Below are positions 23,069 through 34,436 of a stretch of DNA of 64,000 nt, piece after piece. The notes beneath the pieces were generated by a model. The model saw nothing but the letters and a program-made list of their open reading frames with translations. It was not told the origin of the DNA and searched no databases. How positions within the stretch are numbered: the first letter of the stretch is position 1; the number at the start of each line of letters is the position of its first letter. The DNA is from Ovis canadensis (taxonomy: Eukaryota; Chordata; Mammalia; Artiodactyla; Bovidae), in the NCBI RefSeq assembly GCF_042477335.2, contig NC_091248.1, positions 121,790,501 to 121,854,500 of the forward strand. Direction: 5' to 3'. The position numbers and the translations under genes were made by a program.

Positions 23069-25136
23069 GAAGGATGTGAATTAGACATTTGTTGTCCTTC
23101 TACCAGATGCCTCTTCTGCTCTGCTTTCTTTCCTTCCTTTCTCCTAATACCTTATATCACATTTCAGGTACATCCTATAGAAGACTCAGCATCTTTCTCA
23201 GCACAGTGCAGGAAGGTTGCTAGAAGTGTTCTTATCTATTAACACTAACTTAGAGTTAGGAGGAAAGGAGAAAGAAATTAATGCCAATTTCAAGTCAGTT
23301 TCTCATTAAGAATGATGTTCTGCTTCCTCCCAGCTCCACTAAATCCATCTGAGGCAAGCCTGAGGTCCAGGAACACACCACCATTGAAGTACCTGGGGAG
23401 TATGATTTAAAACATGACCCTGGGAGTTTGTTTGTTCTTACTACTTCATGACTTTGATGTGCATGAACTCATCTGGGTATTAAGTCATCACCTGCCAGCT
23501 TCTTTTCTCCTGAACATCCATCCCCAGAGTCCAGAGAAATGGAGACAAAGAGTTAAGCAATTTTTGTTCCCCTGCTAGAGATGGCATCTGTATTTTGTAA
23601 GTCTTAGTCCCCTCCCCCTCAGGGACGCTCAGGGGACAATCTGGGAGGACTTGGGCAGAGATGAGCATAAAGCCTCTACTGCTGGTGCTCATAGTGAGCA
23701 GGGATCCAGTCCCTGCATCCGCCTGTGTGAAAAAAAGCAGGGATAGCTCCTGCAGCTGCAGACCCCCTCATTCAGAGGCAGCTGAGGGGAGCCAGAGCCT
23801 CAGCTTGGATCTTCAAACTCTCTCCTGGCCTCTGTGCTGTTTCCTGTACATATAAACCTATCTCTGGGTTAAGACCAGTGCCACAGTGAGTAAAGGGCTT
23901 TTGGCTAAGTGTGATCATTTAGAGAAGCTGGGATCTGGAGAAAGGAAAGACTCCAGAAATCGGCACACTGAATGGGAAGTTTGGGCCCAGCTTATGGGCA
24001 GGCAGATTTCTGGGCTTAAGACAGCCTTGGGATTTGCAAAGCTGGGTCATAAGCTGCTCATTGAGAATGATCATGTGTATCATGAACTGTCAGGTAATAG
24101 GTGTATACTTCTATGAAACATTTCAGGTTCTCCCTTTCTGTCACCTTGTCACCTTGTTAACCATGGGTGGCCATAAGGTTGGTGGAGTGGTAGCCAAAAA
24201 ATTAACGGAGAGTCCAAAGACTTGATTAAATTCCAGAATATACTCTGGATGTTATTCCTAAAGTAATGCTTTTTATCCATCCTTTACCATCCATCCATTC
24301 ATCCATTCAACAAATGCACTGTAAAAATGCAATGGGCCCAGAAATTACATCTCTCTAGAACCCGGGAAGCAGCCCTGCAAGAAGGTGGTAGAGGACAGGA
24401 GTAGGAATAAACAGAGATCCTTGCCCTGATCATAGATCATGAACAACTTCTGTGAATGCTGACCAGATTAGTGATGGCACTCTGCTCATGCCCGGCATGG
24501 AAAAATCTAGATTTTCCTGCATAGTATCAGGAAGAAAAAACTTGGTGCCAATTTCATTTGCTAAAGCTTTAGACCTAGTGGACGCAGAAGGAAATATACC
24601 TCCTTGAAGCTGCATTTGTACATCTCATCCCCCGTTTTATTGGTGTATTTACTTCATGATCATTTATTGAGCAACTGCTGTGTGCAATGTACTCTGCACA
24701 AGCTTTAAAATAAGAGCAAATCAAATGATAAAGTATGAGCAAAATTTGAGAACTGAAGAAATAAGAAAGCAAAATGAGAATGTAACTATGGGCTTTTCTT
24801 AAAACGATTCGTCATTATGGAGAACAATTTATTCTGTGGCTGCCATCTTGACAGTATGAGTATAAACTTTGCAATCAGAGTTAAATAAAATTCTGTAGAA
24901 ATGGAAATAATACATGACACCCTGTGTTCACTGATCCTGTTTATGGGAGCCTTTCTGCTTTACTGTGGATTAAAAGACTTGACATGATGAATCTGAAAAT
25001 GGTTGTTAGCTGAGTCAGCGCACAGCGCACACCACAAACTCCCTCTTTCTGTTAATGGCTAATCCAGACCCGCATTTGCTTCTCAGCCCACAGGCACTGC
25101 AGCAGCTGTGATCAGCACAGGTACTGTCACCAGGGC
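23069..25136. other. Low-repeat region upstream of first OR gene
   Basis: Over 2 kb with few recognisable young repeats. Stretches at about 24280-24440 and 24640-24730 (catccattcaacaaatgcac; catttattgagcaactgctg) look like the L2/MIR 'tccattcaacaaat' type. The 64- to 76-codon frames at 23661, 23886 and 24034 have no recognisable domain. The OR promoter and 5' non-coding exon(s) probably lie here but cannot be placed by eye. Confidence 0.45.
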
Positions 25137-26069
25137 ATGACAGAAAATCAGACATGGGTCACAGAGTTCATTCTCCTGGGATTTCCGCTCAGCCCAAGCA
25201 TGCAGATGCTCCTCTTTGGGCATTTCTGCCTGTTCTATGTCCTCACCCTGCTGGGGAACGGGGTCATCCTGGGGCTCATCTCACTGGACTCCAGACTGCA
25301 CACCCCCATGTACTTCTTCCTCTCACACCTGGCCATCGTCGATATTTCGTATGCATCAAACAATGTCCCGAAGATGCTGGTGAACCTTCTAAACAAGAAA
25401 AATACTATCTCTTTTGTCCCATGCATAACGCAGACCTTTTTATACATGGCTTTTGCACACACTGAGTGTCTCATCTTGGTGGTGATGTCCCTTGATCGGT
25501 ACGTGGCCATCTGCCACCCGCTACGTTACTCTGTCGTCATGAGCTGGAGGGCGTGCACTGTTCAAGCTGTCACTTCCTGGACATGTGGCTCCCTCCTGGC
25601 CCTGGTCCATGTGGGTCTCGTCCTGAGGCTGCCCTTCTGTGGGCCTCATGAAATCAACCACTTCTTCTGTGAAATCCTGTCTGTCCTCAAGCTGGCTTGT
25701 GCTGACACTACGCTCAACCAAGCTGTCATCTTTGCTGCTTCCGTGTTTGTCTTAGTCGGGCCCCTCTGCCTGGTGCTGGGCTCCTACGCACGCATCCTGG
25801 CCGCCATCCTGAGGATCCAGTCCGCTGAGGGCCGCAGGAAGGCCTTCTCCACCTGCTCCTCTCACCTCTGCGTGGTCGGGCTCTTCTTTGGCACTGCCAT
25901 CGTCATGTACATGGCCCCCAAGTCCCGCCACCCTGAGGAGCAGCAGAAGGTCCTTTCCCTGTTTTACAGTCTTTTCAACCCCATGCTGAACCCGCTCATC
26001 TACAGCCTTAGGAACAAAGAGGTCAAGGGTGCCTTTAGGAGAGTGCTATGGAAGGAGAGGCTAATGTGA
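25137..26069 (+). CDS. OR2A14-like: Olfactory receptor, OR2A14-like, intact
   Basis: A 310-residue seven-transmembrane odorant receptor, of usual class II length. It would couple to Golf in the cilia of olfactory sensory neurons; its ligand is unknown. Features seen: an N-glycosylation site at N4-Q-T; GN at 40-41 in TM1; LHTPMYFFL at 54-62 at the start of TM2; the conserved extracellular Cys96; DRY at 120-122 in MSLDRYVAICHP; loop-2 cysteines 168, 178 and 188; KAFSTCSSH at 235-243; and NPLIY at 285-289 in TM7. The ATG fits family N-termini and no nearby in-frame upstream ATG competes. The C-terminal half most resembles human OR2A14 (RHPEEQQKVLSLFYSLFNPM) as I remember it, while TM1-TM2 is closer to the second gene here. 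Single exon. An AATAAA lies at 26451. The paralogue number is a judgement; OR2A membership is firm. Confidence 0.93.
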   Translation: MTENQTWVTEFILLGFPLSPSMQMLLFGHFCLFYVLTLLGNGVILGLISLDSRLHTPMYFFLSHLAIVDISYASNNVPKMLVNLLNKKNTISFVPCITQTFLYMAFAHTECLILVVMSLDRYVAICHPLRYSVVMSWRACTVQAVTSWTCGSLLALVHVGLVLRLPFCGPHEINHFFCEILSVLKLACADTTLNQAVIFAASVFVLVGPLCLVLGSYARILAAILRIQSAEGRRKAFSTCSSHLCVVGLFFGTAIVMYMAPKSRHPEEQQKVLSLFYSLFNPMLNPLIYSLRNKEVKGAFRRVLWKERLM

Positions 26070-27689
26070 GGGATGCCAGGGAGAGTCCTAAGGGTGGAAG
26101 GTTTGTTCTCTGTGAGATTTGGGAGAATGGTACTGTACCTGCCTTAAAATCTCATGTCTTAAATCTCTGGCATTAAGAATTTATATTGATCAGATGCTGT
26201 TCCTGACTCCTAAACATGGAGTTCTCTGCAGATCACAGACATGAGCAGAAGGTCATGGAGAAGACAGGCCATGAGAGAAGGATCATGAGGCGGTGAATGC
26301 ATGGCAGAGAGCCATCAATTTTCAGGGCCAGTTCCCAACACCAAAGTCTAATTTCTTTTCCTTTGAGGTTTTGTTGTCTCAAATCTCTTCTTAAATTCCG
26401 CGACGGTTTCCTTCTCCCTTATAAATATAAGCATTTGTTAGTAATGTCATAATAAATGCTGCTACCTCTAACAAGACAGGATAAACACTGACCTTGGTTA
26501 AGTAGGATCCTATTGGGAAATGCAGTAAGAACTATAGAAAGAGCCAACTACTTGGTCTGGAACTTAAAATCTAAGGAGGATGCCGTGTGTTCTGAAAAAT
26601 CACCTGAATCTGAGCCTAATGAATTTATTTGTGTGAAAACAAAAGCTAAATTTTGAGAATTTTTTTGATATGGGAGACAAAAAATATGAAGATCTTCATT
26701 TTATTTCATTTAAGTTTGCACCATTTAATTAGAAAGAGTTTGTGTTTAGAATAACACACTCTCATATTTATATGAGGGTTACCTTTATAGGGAGAGTTAC
26801 CTCTTTCAGAATTCAGGTTACAAAACTGGAAGTAGGTGACAACAGACCCTTATGAAGAAATATTATAGGGTTTAGATAATATTATAAAAGGAAGTGTCAA
26901 AAGAGGCTAATAGCTTGACATAATATTGTAGGCCCACATTTCTTGATAAAGCCTTGCAGGAACCTCAACACAACTCCAAAGAGCACCTGCTCCACGTGAT
27001 ATAAGTCACATATTCTGGACCCAAGTGATCAGAATGATAGGAGAAGATTTGTTTCCTTTTAACACAAATTCAGGAACTAAGTGGCCAACACAGTAAGGCA
27101 ATGGTGATTTGTTCAACACAGAAGGAACGCTACCTTTTGAATTCTCTTCTCTTCTCTTCTCTTGTGGCCTCACATGACACTCGAGTGTGTGATATATGAT
27201 GACAGTATGATTATCTTTCTGTAGATCTATGTTTTCACCCCGATTCTTTCTTGTGTCTTTTCCATTGTATATCTTTCTTCTCCTATGAAATTAAAGAATC
27301 AAAGAGGAAACTTTTCCCTTCCACCCTTTCTCCTAAAGCACTGTTTTCCACTTGGTTCCCAGAAAGCTCACTTACCGACTCTTCTTTTTATTGACTATTC
27401 TGTTCATTAATTAATTTGGACAAATCATTTTGTCTCTGGCCATTATCTTCGTCTTCTTACCCCAGCAGTATCAGGAAATTGCCAGCCCCCAGAAATCCAC
27501 AATTACTCCAGTTCCCTCCCCACCCAAAAAGAATGATGTGAATAAAGAGATAAATATTAGCTCTAAACGTAACTTTTAAAGCACTATGTAATTATTGTGT
27601 ATCCTCTTTCAAAGGTAGGAAAAAGCAGGTAATATTTTCATAAAAATGACTTTTTAAGTAAAACTAGAAAAATTATGTTCTCTGAAATG
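26070..27689. other. No recognised gene
   Basis: Non-coding DNA after the first OR, including its presumed 3' UTR. A short (TTCTC)n run lies at 27147-27163. I recognise no transposon and no frame over 60 codons with a domain. Confidence 0.5.
26451..26456 (+). promoter_or_regulatory. Candidate poly(A) signal for first OR
   Basis: AATAAA about 380 bp after the stop codon, the first such hexamer I see downstream. Position is plausible for an OR 3' UTR; not proven. Confidence 0.4.
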
Positions 27690-27904
27690 TGTGTGTGAGC
27701 GCTCCGTCATGTCCTAGTCTTTGCAACCCCATGGACTGTAGCCCACCAGGCTCCTCTGTCCATGGGATTCTCTAGGCAAGAATACCGGCATGGGTTGCCA
27801 TACCCTCCTCCAGGAGATCATCCCAACCCAGATATCGAACCCAAGTCTCAAGTCTCCTGCATTGGCAGGTGGGTTCTTTACCACTGGTGCCACCTGGGAA
27901 GCCC
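27690..27904 (-). mobile_element. Bov-tA SINE
   Basis: Minus-orientation Bov-tA with a GT-rich left edge, the full body, and a tRNA-like head at the right (reverse of gggcttcccaggtggc). Confidence 0.88.
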
Positions 27905-28389
27905 CCAAATATGTATACCTTATATTAAAAGAAGAGGAAGAGGAAAATATGGGATAATTTGCCTCATACAAAACATAAACCATTGGTTTGAACTCAGAAT
28001 TTTTCTACAAGGGCTCATTAGAAAAATCAAGGGATTGTATTCACTCTTGTGTCAGTTCAAAAACACTTGAGAAAGAATTGACCAAAAAGACCAGTGCTGT
28101 ATGAAGGTAACTGGGGTAGATGAATTATGAAGAAATATCCTGTAACAGGTCTGAGGAGTGGCTCTGACTAAAAAACAAAAAAAATACAACAAAACTATAT
28201 TTTGTTAATAAATTGCATAAAACACTTAAATAAATGAGAGATTACTATGAATTGTTTCAATATTTGTGTTATGAGATTTTAATAAACAAATTATATTTTG
28301 TTGTGATCCATTATATATATTTTAACACTTGCCATAGTTTTGAAAAGGCTGAGGGCAAGAGGAAAAAAGGATACATTTACTTGATGCTT
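27905..28389. other. No recognised feature
   Basis: AT-rich spacer; nothing supportable. Confidence 0.5.
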
Positions 28390-28935
28390 AGGATTCTTCT
28401 GGATGTTTCCCAATGTTGTCCTACTCACCTTTCACCCTTAATACTATAAAGTAGGTTTAAAAAATTTATTGGAGAATATTTGCTTTACAATGTTGTCTTA
28501 GTTTCTGCTGTGCAGAAAAGTGAATCAGATATATGTGTGTGTGTATATATATATATATCCCCTCTTTTTTGGATTTCCTTCCCATTTAGGTTACCACAGA
28601 GGGCTGAGTACAGTTCCCTGTGCAGCACAGTAGGTTCTCATTAGTTCCCTATTTTACACACAGTATCATTAGTGTGTATATGTCAACCTTAGTCTCCCAG
28701 TTCATCCCCCCTCTCATCCCCTTCTCAGTGTCCATGTATTTGTTCTCTAGAAAAATGGCACAGTGAACCTATTTGCAGAGTAGAAATAGAGACACAGACG
28801 TGTAAAGAAGTTATTATTTTCTAAAGTTTGGAGTGATTTAGTAACTTTCTCTACACCTCACAGCCAATAATAGGACAGAGTTGGGAGTTTAATATCACTG
28901 TACTGATTTCAACCCACACTGCTTATTAGTTTTCT
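28390..28935 (-). mobile_element. MIR SINE split by a LINE-1 tail
   Basis: The left piece (to 28455, ending actataaagtagg) and right piece (from 28758, gagacacagacgtgtaaagaag ... gggagtttaatatc) are consecutive parts of an antisense MIR. The segment between them is L1 3' sequence. The nesting order shows the L1 landed in an existing MIR. Confidence 0.6.
28456..28757 (-). mobile_element. Artiodactyl LINE-1 3' end (minus)
   Basis: Antisense L1 3' UTR: 'ttgctttacaatgttgtctt', a short (TG/TA)n at 28533-28557, 'cccctcttttttggatttcc' and 'cagtaggttctcattagttcc'. It is strongly 5'-truncated (about 300 bp) and older than the L1-BT tails elsewhere here. Confidence 0.8.
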
Positions 28936-29174
28936 TCCTGAAACAGCACCGATTTTACCTGAACCTGTCTTAGGCTTGGCATCTGCATGACAGCAGTATG
29001 GGAAAGAAATATATTATAAAAAGAGTAGAATGGAAATCTAAGTGATCACACAGTAAGATTATATGCTGGTAAAACTCATGATTTAAAATCTACGTTGTTT
29101 TGGAGAAAGTCTCATTCAAATGAGATTGAAGAACAGTGCATAGGAGCCTGGATCTAAAATGGTTTTCATTGTTG

Positions 29175-29690
29175 TTGTTCAGTTGCCAAGTCATGTCCAA
29201 CACTTCATGACTCCATAGACTGCAGTACGCCAGGCTTCCCTGTCCCTCACCATCTCTCAGAGTTTGCCCAAGTTCATGTCCATTGAGTTGATAATGCCAC
29301 CCAAACATCTCATCCTCTAGGGTCTCCTTCTCCCGCCTTCAATCTTTCCCAGCATCAGGGTCTTTTCAGATGAGTTAGCTCTTCTCATCAGGTGACCAAA
29401 GTATTGGAACTTCAGCTACAGCATCAGTCCTTCCAATGTTAAGGACAGAGGAAGGGTATTCAGAGTTGATTTCCTTAAAGATTTGCTGGTTTAATCACCT
29501 TGCTGTCCAAGGGACTCTCAAGAGTCTTCTCCAGCACCACAGTTCCAAAACATTAATTCTTCGGTTCTCTGGCTTCTTTATGGTCCAGCTGTCCCATCCG
29601 TACATGACTATTGGAAAGACCATAGCTTTGAGTATACAGATCGTTGTCAGCAAAGTGATGTCTTTGCTTTTTAACTGCTGGAAGGAGGTG
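29175..29690 (-). mobile_element. Old 5'-truncated BovB fragment (minus)
   Basis: Diverged BovB 3' sequence starting at gttgttcagttgc. It shows the usual order of conserved blocks (catccattgagttgataatg..., ggtgaccaaagtattgg, caagggactctcaagagtctt) but more substitutions than the young copies, so it is an older subfamily. All frames are broken. Confidence 0.88.
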
Positions 29691-30175
29691 AAACTGTAAG
29701 AAGAATTCTACATAGACTATACACTCTATGTAGCGGCATTTGCAGAAGGATTCATGAGATAGCGTCTAGGACAGGAAATACATACAAAAATCGTCTCTGT
29801 AGTCCGAAGTTTTGTTACATTCACTTCCCTACCCACAACTAAGACTTCTCACCAGCCATATATCTAGAATAGCTCTACTAGGGAGTTTCAGGTTCTACAT
29901 GTGGAAATATAAATTCAGTGTTGCTGTAACTTGCATGCTGGTTGACATTTCAGCACTTTTAGAGGTTTGCTCATTGTATAGCTTTCTCTGTCCTTAAGAT
30001 TGCCTGCCAAAAATTGTAGTGAGATTAGAAGAAAAATAAATAGATGAGCAAATAAACAAATGAAGAGATACATTTTAAAAACATACTATCCGTGTTTAGG
30101 CTGGAAAAAAAAATAGAAGAGCTATTTTCAAATGTCCCACAGAATATCCTTTAAGATGTAAAAGTGGTAGTTTAT
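29691..30175. other. No recognised feature
   Basis: Spacer without a recognisable gene or repeat. Confidence 0.5.
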
Positions 30176-30382
30176 TGCTTCCCTGGTAGCTCAGCTAGTA
30201 AAGAATCCACCTGCAATTCAGGAAACCCCAGTTTGATCCCTAATTGGGAAAATCCCCCTAGGAGGGCATGGAAACCCATTCTGGTATTCTTGCCTTGAGA
30301 ATCCCCATGGACAGAGGTGCCTGGCGGGGTACAGTCCATGGGGTCACGAAGAGTTGAACACAGCTGAGCAACTAAGCACAGA
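30176..30382 (+). mobile_element. Bov-tA SINE
   Basis: Plus-orientation Bov-tA with A box (tagctcagctagt) and B box (gtttgatccc), followed by the body and the 'cagctgagcaac' end. Moderately diverged. Confidence 0.88.
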
Positions 30383-30604
30383 GGGAAAAACTAGGATCAA
30401 TAAGTAGGTATATAAGGAGATGGAATAAAAATCCATGTGACAAAATGTTTTCTAGCATTGCAAGTTACCCAGCAATTATATCTTGTTAACTGGTGTGCAG
30501 TCTTCCTATAAATATACAAGCAGAGGCTGAATGAATATACCTGGATTGAATGGATATTTGGAATATATTCTCTCCAATGCCTCTTCTTAAAAAAATTTGT
30601 TATT

Positions 30605-30896
30605 TCATTTTTTTAATTTTTATTTTTACTTTATTTTACTTTACAATACTGTATTGGTTTTGCCATACATTGACATTATTTCACAATAAGCTATTGTGTT
30701 ATTTCACGATAAGCTTTTAAATTTTATTTTTAATTTTTATTTTTTAATTTAATTTTTTTTAATTTTTATTTTTACTTTATTTTACTTTACAATACTGTAT
30801 TGGTTTTGCCATACATTGACATTATTTTACAATAAGCTATTGTGTTATTTCACAATAAACTTTTTAATTTTATTTTTCACTGTGGGAAAGCTCAAA
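30605..30896. repeat. 146-bp tandem duplication containing an L1-BT tail
   Basis: Two copies (about 30605-30750 and 30751-30896) with an exact 146-bp offset: the 'tgccatacattgacattatt' block is at 30661 and again at 30807. Each copy holds the antisense terminal piece of L1-BT (tttactttacaatactgtattgg...) with a small palindrome, cacaataagctattgtg. Copies differ at only a few positions, so the duplication is recent. Confidence 0.85.
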
Positions 30897-31710
30897 TTGA
30901 TTTTAAACAACCACTAGAGATTTTTAAATGGTACCAGAATTTTTCCATGTCAAAGTCCAAACTACCTCATTCTTTCAATTATTGAGCCAGTTCATCAAAA
31001 GAAAATATTGAAGTGGGAAAGAATGGTTGTATAAGCTCCATACTGGTGGTTCTCTTACTTTAAATTTTACACTGCCACCATACTTTATTTCTGAACATAG
31101 GTAGCTTCACATTTTAAAATACTAACTCACACTCCAATCATAGTAGCTCAAAGACTTTTACTTCAAACACAGAGCAGCAACAGATAAAGTATGAAAAGAG
31201 AAAATTGAAAAGACAAAATCAGCTTGCAAGGCAAGATAGACATCTGTGTGAACCAGAAAGAAAGCTTAAATGACCTGTAAGTGATGCTGACACCATGGGT
31301 TTGCTGGCTGAGTCTGAAAGCTGTCAGGAGAGGCAATATCTTTTCTCTTAGAAACAAAAGATACTGAAGCACTCCATGTGATAATGAGGAACTTGGGTTG
31401 GCTCCTTCCTTGAAAAAAAGGTAGAGAAGGGCAGAAGGGACTCCCTTTGTTTGTTAATGGAGCTCAAAAATCTTTTCTTCCAAAAACAGCTTCACAATAC
31501 AGCCTTAGGAGAATTGCAGGATAACAGTCAGAACCTCCAGGCATAACACTACAGCCTGACTTGGAACCCAGCCATCCACTCTGTCTATGCTGGATCTCTG
31601 ATATACTGACTATCACCTAGGGAAATAATCCTAAACCGTTAATATATAGGTTCTAAATCTGTATATGATGGCTCATAAATTAAGCTCAGACAGTCTGTAA
31701 TTTTCTATAT
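30897..31710. other. No recognised gene
   Basis: The 69-codon minus frame at 31372-31163 has no recognisable domain. Nothing else is supportable. Confidence 0.45.
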
Positions 31711-31809
31711 GAGAGAGAGAGAGAGAGGAAGGAAGGGAGGAAGAAAAGGAAAGAGGGAAGAAGAGAGGAAAGGAAAAAAAAGGAAGAGAGGAAGAAAGAA
31801 AGGAAGAAA
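31711..31809. repeat. 99-nt uninterrupted polypurine tract
   Basis: Starts as (GA)n and continues as mixed GGAA/GAAA with no pyrimidine for 99 nt. Such homopurine tracts can form triplex (H-DNA) in vitro; here it is probably an expanded microsatellite. Confidence 0.95.
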
Positions 31810-32197
31810 CTGGTCTGATGAATCTATTTTCATGACTTGAGGAAATCAGTGCCGAGAAAAACAGTTTAAAACATCAACTGTAACACAAACTCACTTTTGA
31901 TGATATTTATTTTGTGACATAAGGAATGAGCAATTTGACAAACACTTTATATTCGTATGTTTCAAATGCATAAACTGACTTTTTAAAGCCATGACAACTG
32001 TTTTAAATGACCAGGGAATTAAAAAGATTAGAAAATAGCAAGTAGATTTCAAAGAGAACCATTTAAAAATCTTAGAAATAAAACTATCATCCCTGAAATA
32101 GAACACACCAAAAAAAAAAAAAAATCAACAAACAGGATGGATTCTAGACTGAGCACACTAAAAGAAAGGGTTTGTGAAATAGCGGATGTGAAGGAAA
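31810..32197. other. No recognised gene; A-run at 32110
   Basis: A 71-codon minus frame at 32106-31891 without a domain, then an A-rich run at about 32110-32123. Confidence 0.45.
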
Positions 32198-32402
32198 AGT
32201 ATTAGATACTCAGTAACGTCTGACTCTTTGTAACCCTGTGGACTGTAACCTACCAGGCTCCTCTGTCCATGGAATTCTCCAGGCAAAAATACTGTAGTTG
32301 GTAACCATTCCCTTCTCCAGGAGATCTTCGCAACCCAGAGACTGAACCTGGGTCTCCTGCATTGCAGGCAGATTCCTTACCATCTGAGCCACCAGGGAAG
32401 CC
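32198..32402 (-). mobile_element. Bov-tA SINE
   Basis: Minus-orientation Bov-tA, complete at the tRNA-like head (right end) with a clear B box complement near 32341. Confidence 0.9.
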
Positions 32403-32639
32403 CAAAATAGAGGATACTAGTGAACAATTTACTAAAAATGTAACATATTAGTTTTTAAGAAAATTGAATAAAAATCACATACAAGCTAGACTGAAATGCA
32501 ATATTCATTTATCTTATAGGAATTCCAGAAGCAAGGACAAAATGGGGCAGGACACTAGTTGAATATATCACTCTTGAGATTTCTTTTTTTTCTGATTGAT
32601 GAATGTGTGAATTCTCAAATCAAGAGAGTACTCTGAGTA

Positions 32640-32870
32640 TCAAACAATGGTGAAGAAAAATAAATCCATGTCTAGACATATTATGCACAACTGAAGCTCA
32701 GAACATTAAGGAGAAGGAGAAAACTTACTAAAGTTTCAGAGGAAATAATAGCTACAAACAATAACAATGAAATTAATAGCAGACTTCTCCTCAGCAAAAC
32801 AGATGGCAGAAGAGATTTTTCAAAATTATGAGGGAAATGTCGAATTGTGTGTCAAATGAAACTTGAACAA
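32640..32870 (+). mobile_element. Possible old LINE-1 fragment (plus)
   Basis: The 'attaatagcagacttctcctcagc ... gatggcagaagagatttttcaaaa' order is like an old L1 3' region. Short, diverged and tentative. Flanking 32403-32639 and 32871-32999 hold nothing I recognise. Confidence 0.35.
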
Positions 32871-32999
32871 TTGAATAGTGATTTTGATGTACTTTATTTA
32901 AGGGAAAACAACCCATGGATTGGAGGAATGCAGTGCCTCATAAGCAGTGGAGCACTGTTCCCAAAGGATTTTGGACAAGAGCAAATTTCATAAAGTGTT

Positions 33000-33112
33000 C
33001 AGTTCAGTTCAGTCGCTCAGTCGTGTCCAACTCTTTGCGACCCCATGAATTGCAGCATGCCAGGCCTCCCTGTCCATCACCATCTCCTGGAGTTCACTCA
33101 GACTCACATCCA
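33000..33112 (-). mobile_element. BovB 3'-terminal fragment (minus)
   Basis: Only about 110 bp of the BovB 3' end (ttcagttcagttcagtcgc ...). It is followed by about 22 bp of unassigned sequence and then an L1-BT tail. Very short 5'-truncated insertion. Confidence 0.85.
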
Positions 33113-33133
33113 AGAGGTCATATAGGAGTACGA

Positions 33134-33441
33134 CTTTTTTTTTTTTTACTTTATTTTACCTTACAATACTGTATTGGTTTTGCCATACATCAACATGAAT
33201 CCACCATAGGTGTACATCAGTTCCCAATCCTGAACCCCCCTCCCACCTCCCTCCCCATACCATCTCTCTGGGTCATCCCAGTGCACCAACCCCAAGCATC
33301 CTGTATCCTGCTTTGAACCTAGACTGGTGATTTGTTTCTTACATGATATTATACATGTTTCAATGCCATTCTCCCAAATCATCCCACCCTCTCCCTCTCC
33401 CACAGAGTCCAAATGTCTGTTCTATACATCTGTGTCTCTTG
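33134..33441 (-). mobile_element. L1-BT 3' end (minus)
   Basis: A T-run (poly(A) tail in antisense) at 33134-33147, then the L1-BT 3' UTR: acaatactgtattggttttg, the C-rich 'ccccctcccacctccctccc' block, and 'catacctctctctgggtcat'-like sequence. It is truncated after ctgtgtctctt. The frames across it are antisense readings. Confidence 0.9.
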
Positions 33442-33599
33442 ATTGGCCAGGAGGCTGGGGATTTCTTTATAAAGCTGGCAGGTCCTATTTCCTAGGGTAA
33501 GGTATGCCAGCTAAAGCTGAGTTGTAGGACTGTGATTAATGTATGTCTCCTTGACAAGTGCTTCCCAGAAGTATAGGCTGAATTAGGTTTATTTTGTGG

Positions 33600-34436
33600 T
33601 GTGTATCAGGCCACTGGGGTAGCCTACATTCTGTGGGTCTTGATACACAAATTAACTTTATCACAGAGTATGGCAGTGAAGGGGCTTCCATGGTGGTTCA
33701 AACAGTGAAGAATACACCTGCAATGCAGGAGACCTGGGTTTGATCTCTGGGTCAGGAAGATCCCCTGGAGAAGGGAATGGAAACCCACTCCAGAATTCTT
33801 GCTTGGGAAATCCCATAGACGGAGGAGCCTGGTGGCCTACAGTCCATGGGGTTGCAAAAAGTCAGACATGACTGAGCAACTAACACTTCACTTTCATAGT
33901 AGTGAGGAGGTCCAATGGGATGAACCTTATCAAGAAGGCAGAATAAGTAGTTTTGAGGAATTCTACTTTTCTTTTGAAGGCATTAATTCGTGATGGAGGC
34001 TTTTGCCTTTCATTAGGGGATTGATTTTGTTGACGATGAGAGCGATGATCATGACAGCATTCATCTCTTGCCTTGAATGGATAACAACCCAGTTAATGTC
34101 ATCAAAACCCTTCAAGGAAAACGAGCCCAAATACAGTGAAATTTATAATCCTAAAATGAAATATGTTGCTCTCATTAACCTGTTAGATATGCAACAAAAT
34201 CTGTCAGTGTAGCCCATGAACCTACAGAAAATATAGTTACTGGAAAGCAGGTGTTGAAATGAAGATTTCTGAAGAATATAAAAGAAGGCAAAAAATGAGG
34301 AAAAGAAAAACGGAAGAGAATAAAAAACATGAAAGGAATTCTTGCCCTTGGCTGAACTTTGAATCACCTAGAAACTCTGGAAAACCTGTGGGCACCCACA
34401 GACTAAATAAATCAGTTTCTGGTGATGAGTCTTAAG
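33600..34436 (+). pseudogene. Possible decayed retrocopy of unknown gene
   Basis: Reading-frame pieces with protein-like composition occur in succession on one strand but in different frames: QINFITEYGSE before the SINE; EEVQWDEPYQEGRISSFEEF right after it (about 33898-33990); an acidic DDESDDHDS stretch (about 34034-34060); then KYSEIYNPKMKYVALINLLD, and a lysine/arginine-rich piece ending at a TAA at 34433-34435. A spliced, frameshifted coding sequence split by the Bov-tA would look like this. I do not recognise the parent gene and saw no clear poly(A) tail, so this could be chance or an old repeat. Confidence 0.3.
33679..33896 (+). mobile_element. Bov-tA SINE
   Basis: Plus-orientation Bov-tA with B box gtttgatctct, full body and cactttc tail. 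Similar AGTGA-containing sequence flanks it on both sides. It splits the protein-like segment described at 33600-34436. Confidence 0.88.

Noticed and set aside
23661-23855. Short ORF with a leader-like start (MSIKPLLLVLIV) that looked like a V-region leader
   Set aside because: No immunoglobulin-fold residues or recombination signal follow; treated as chance.
32915-33316. 133-codon ORF
   Set aside because: Translation of a BovB end plus an antisense L1-BT 3' UTR; no independent coding signal.
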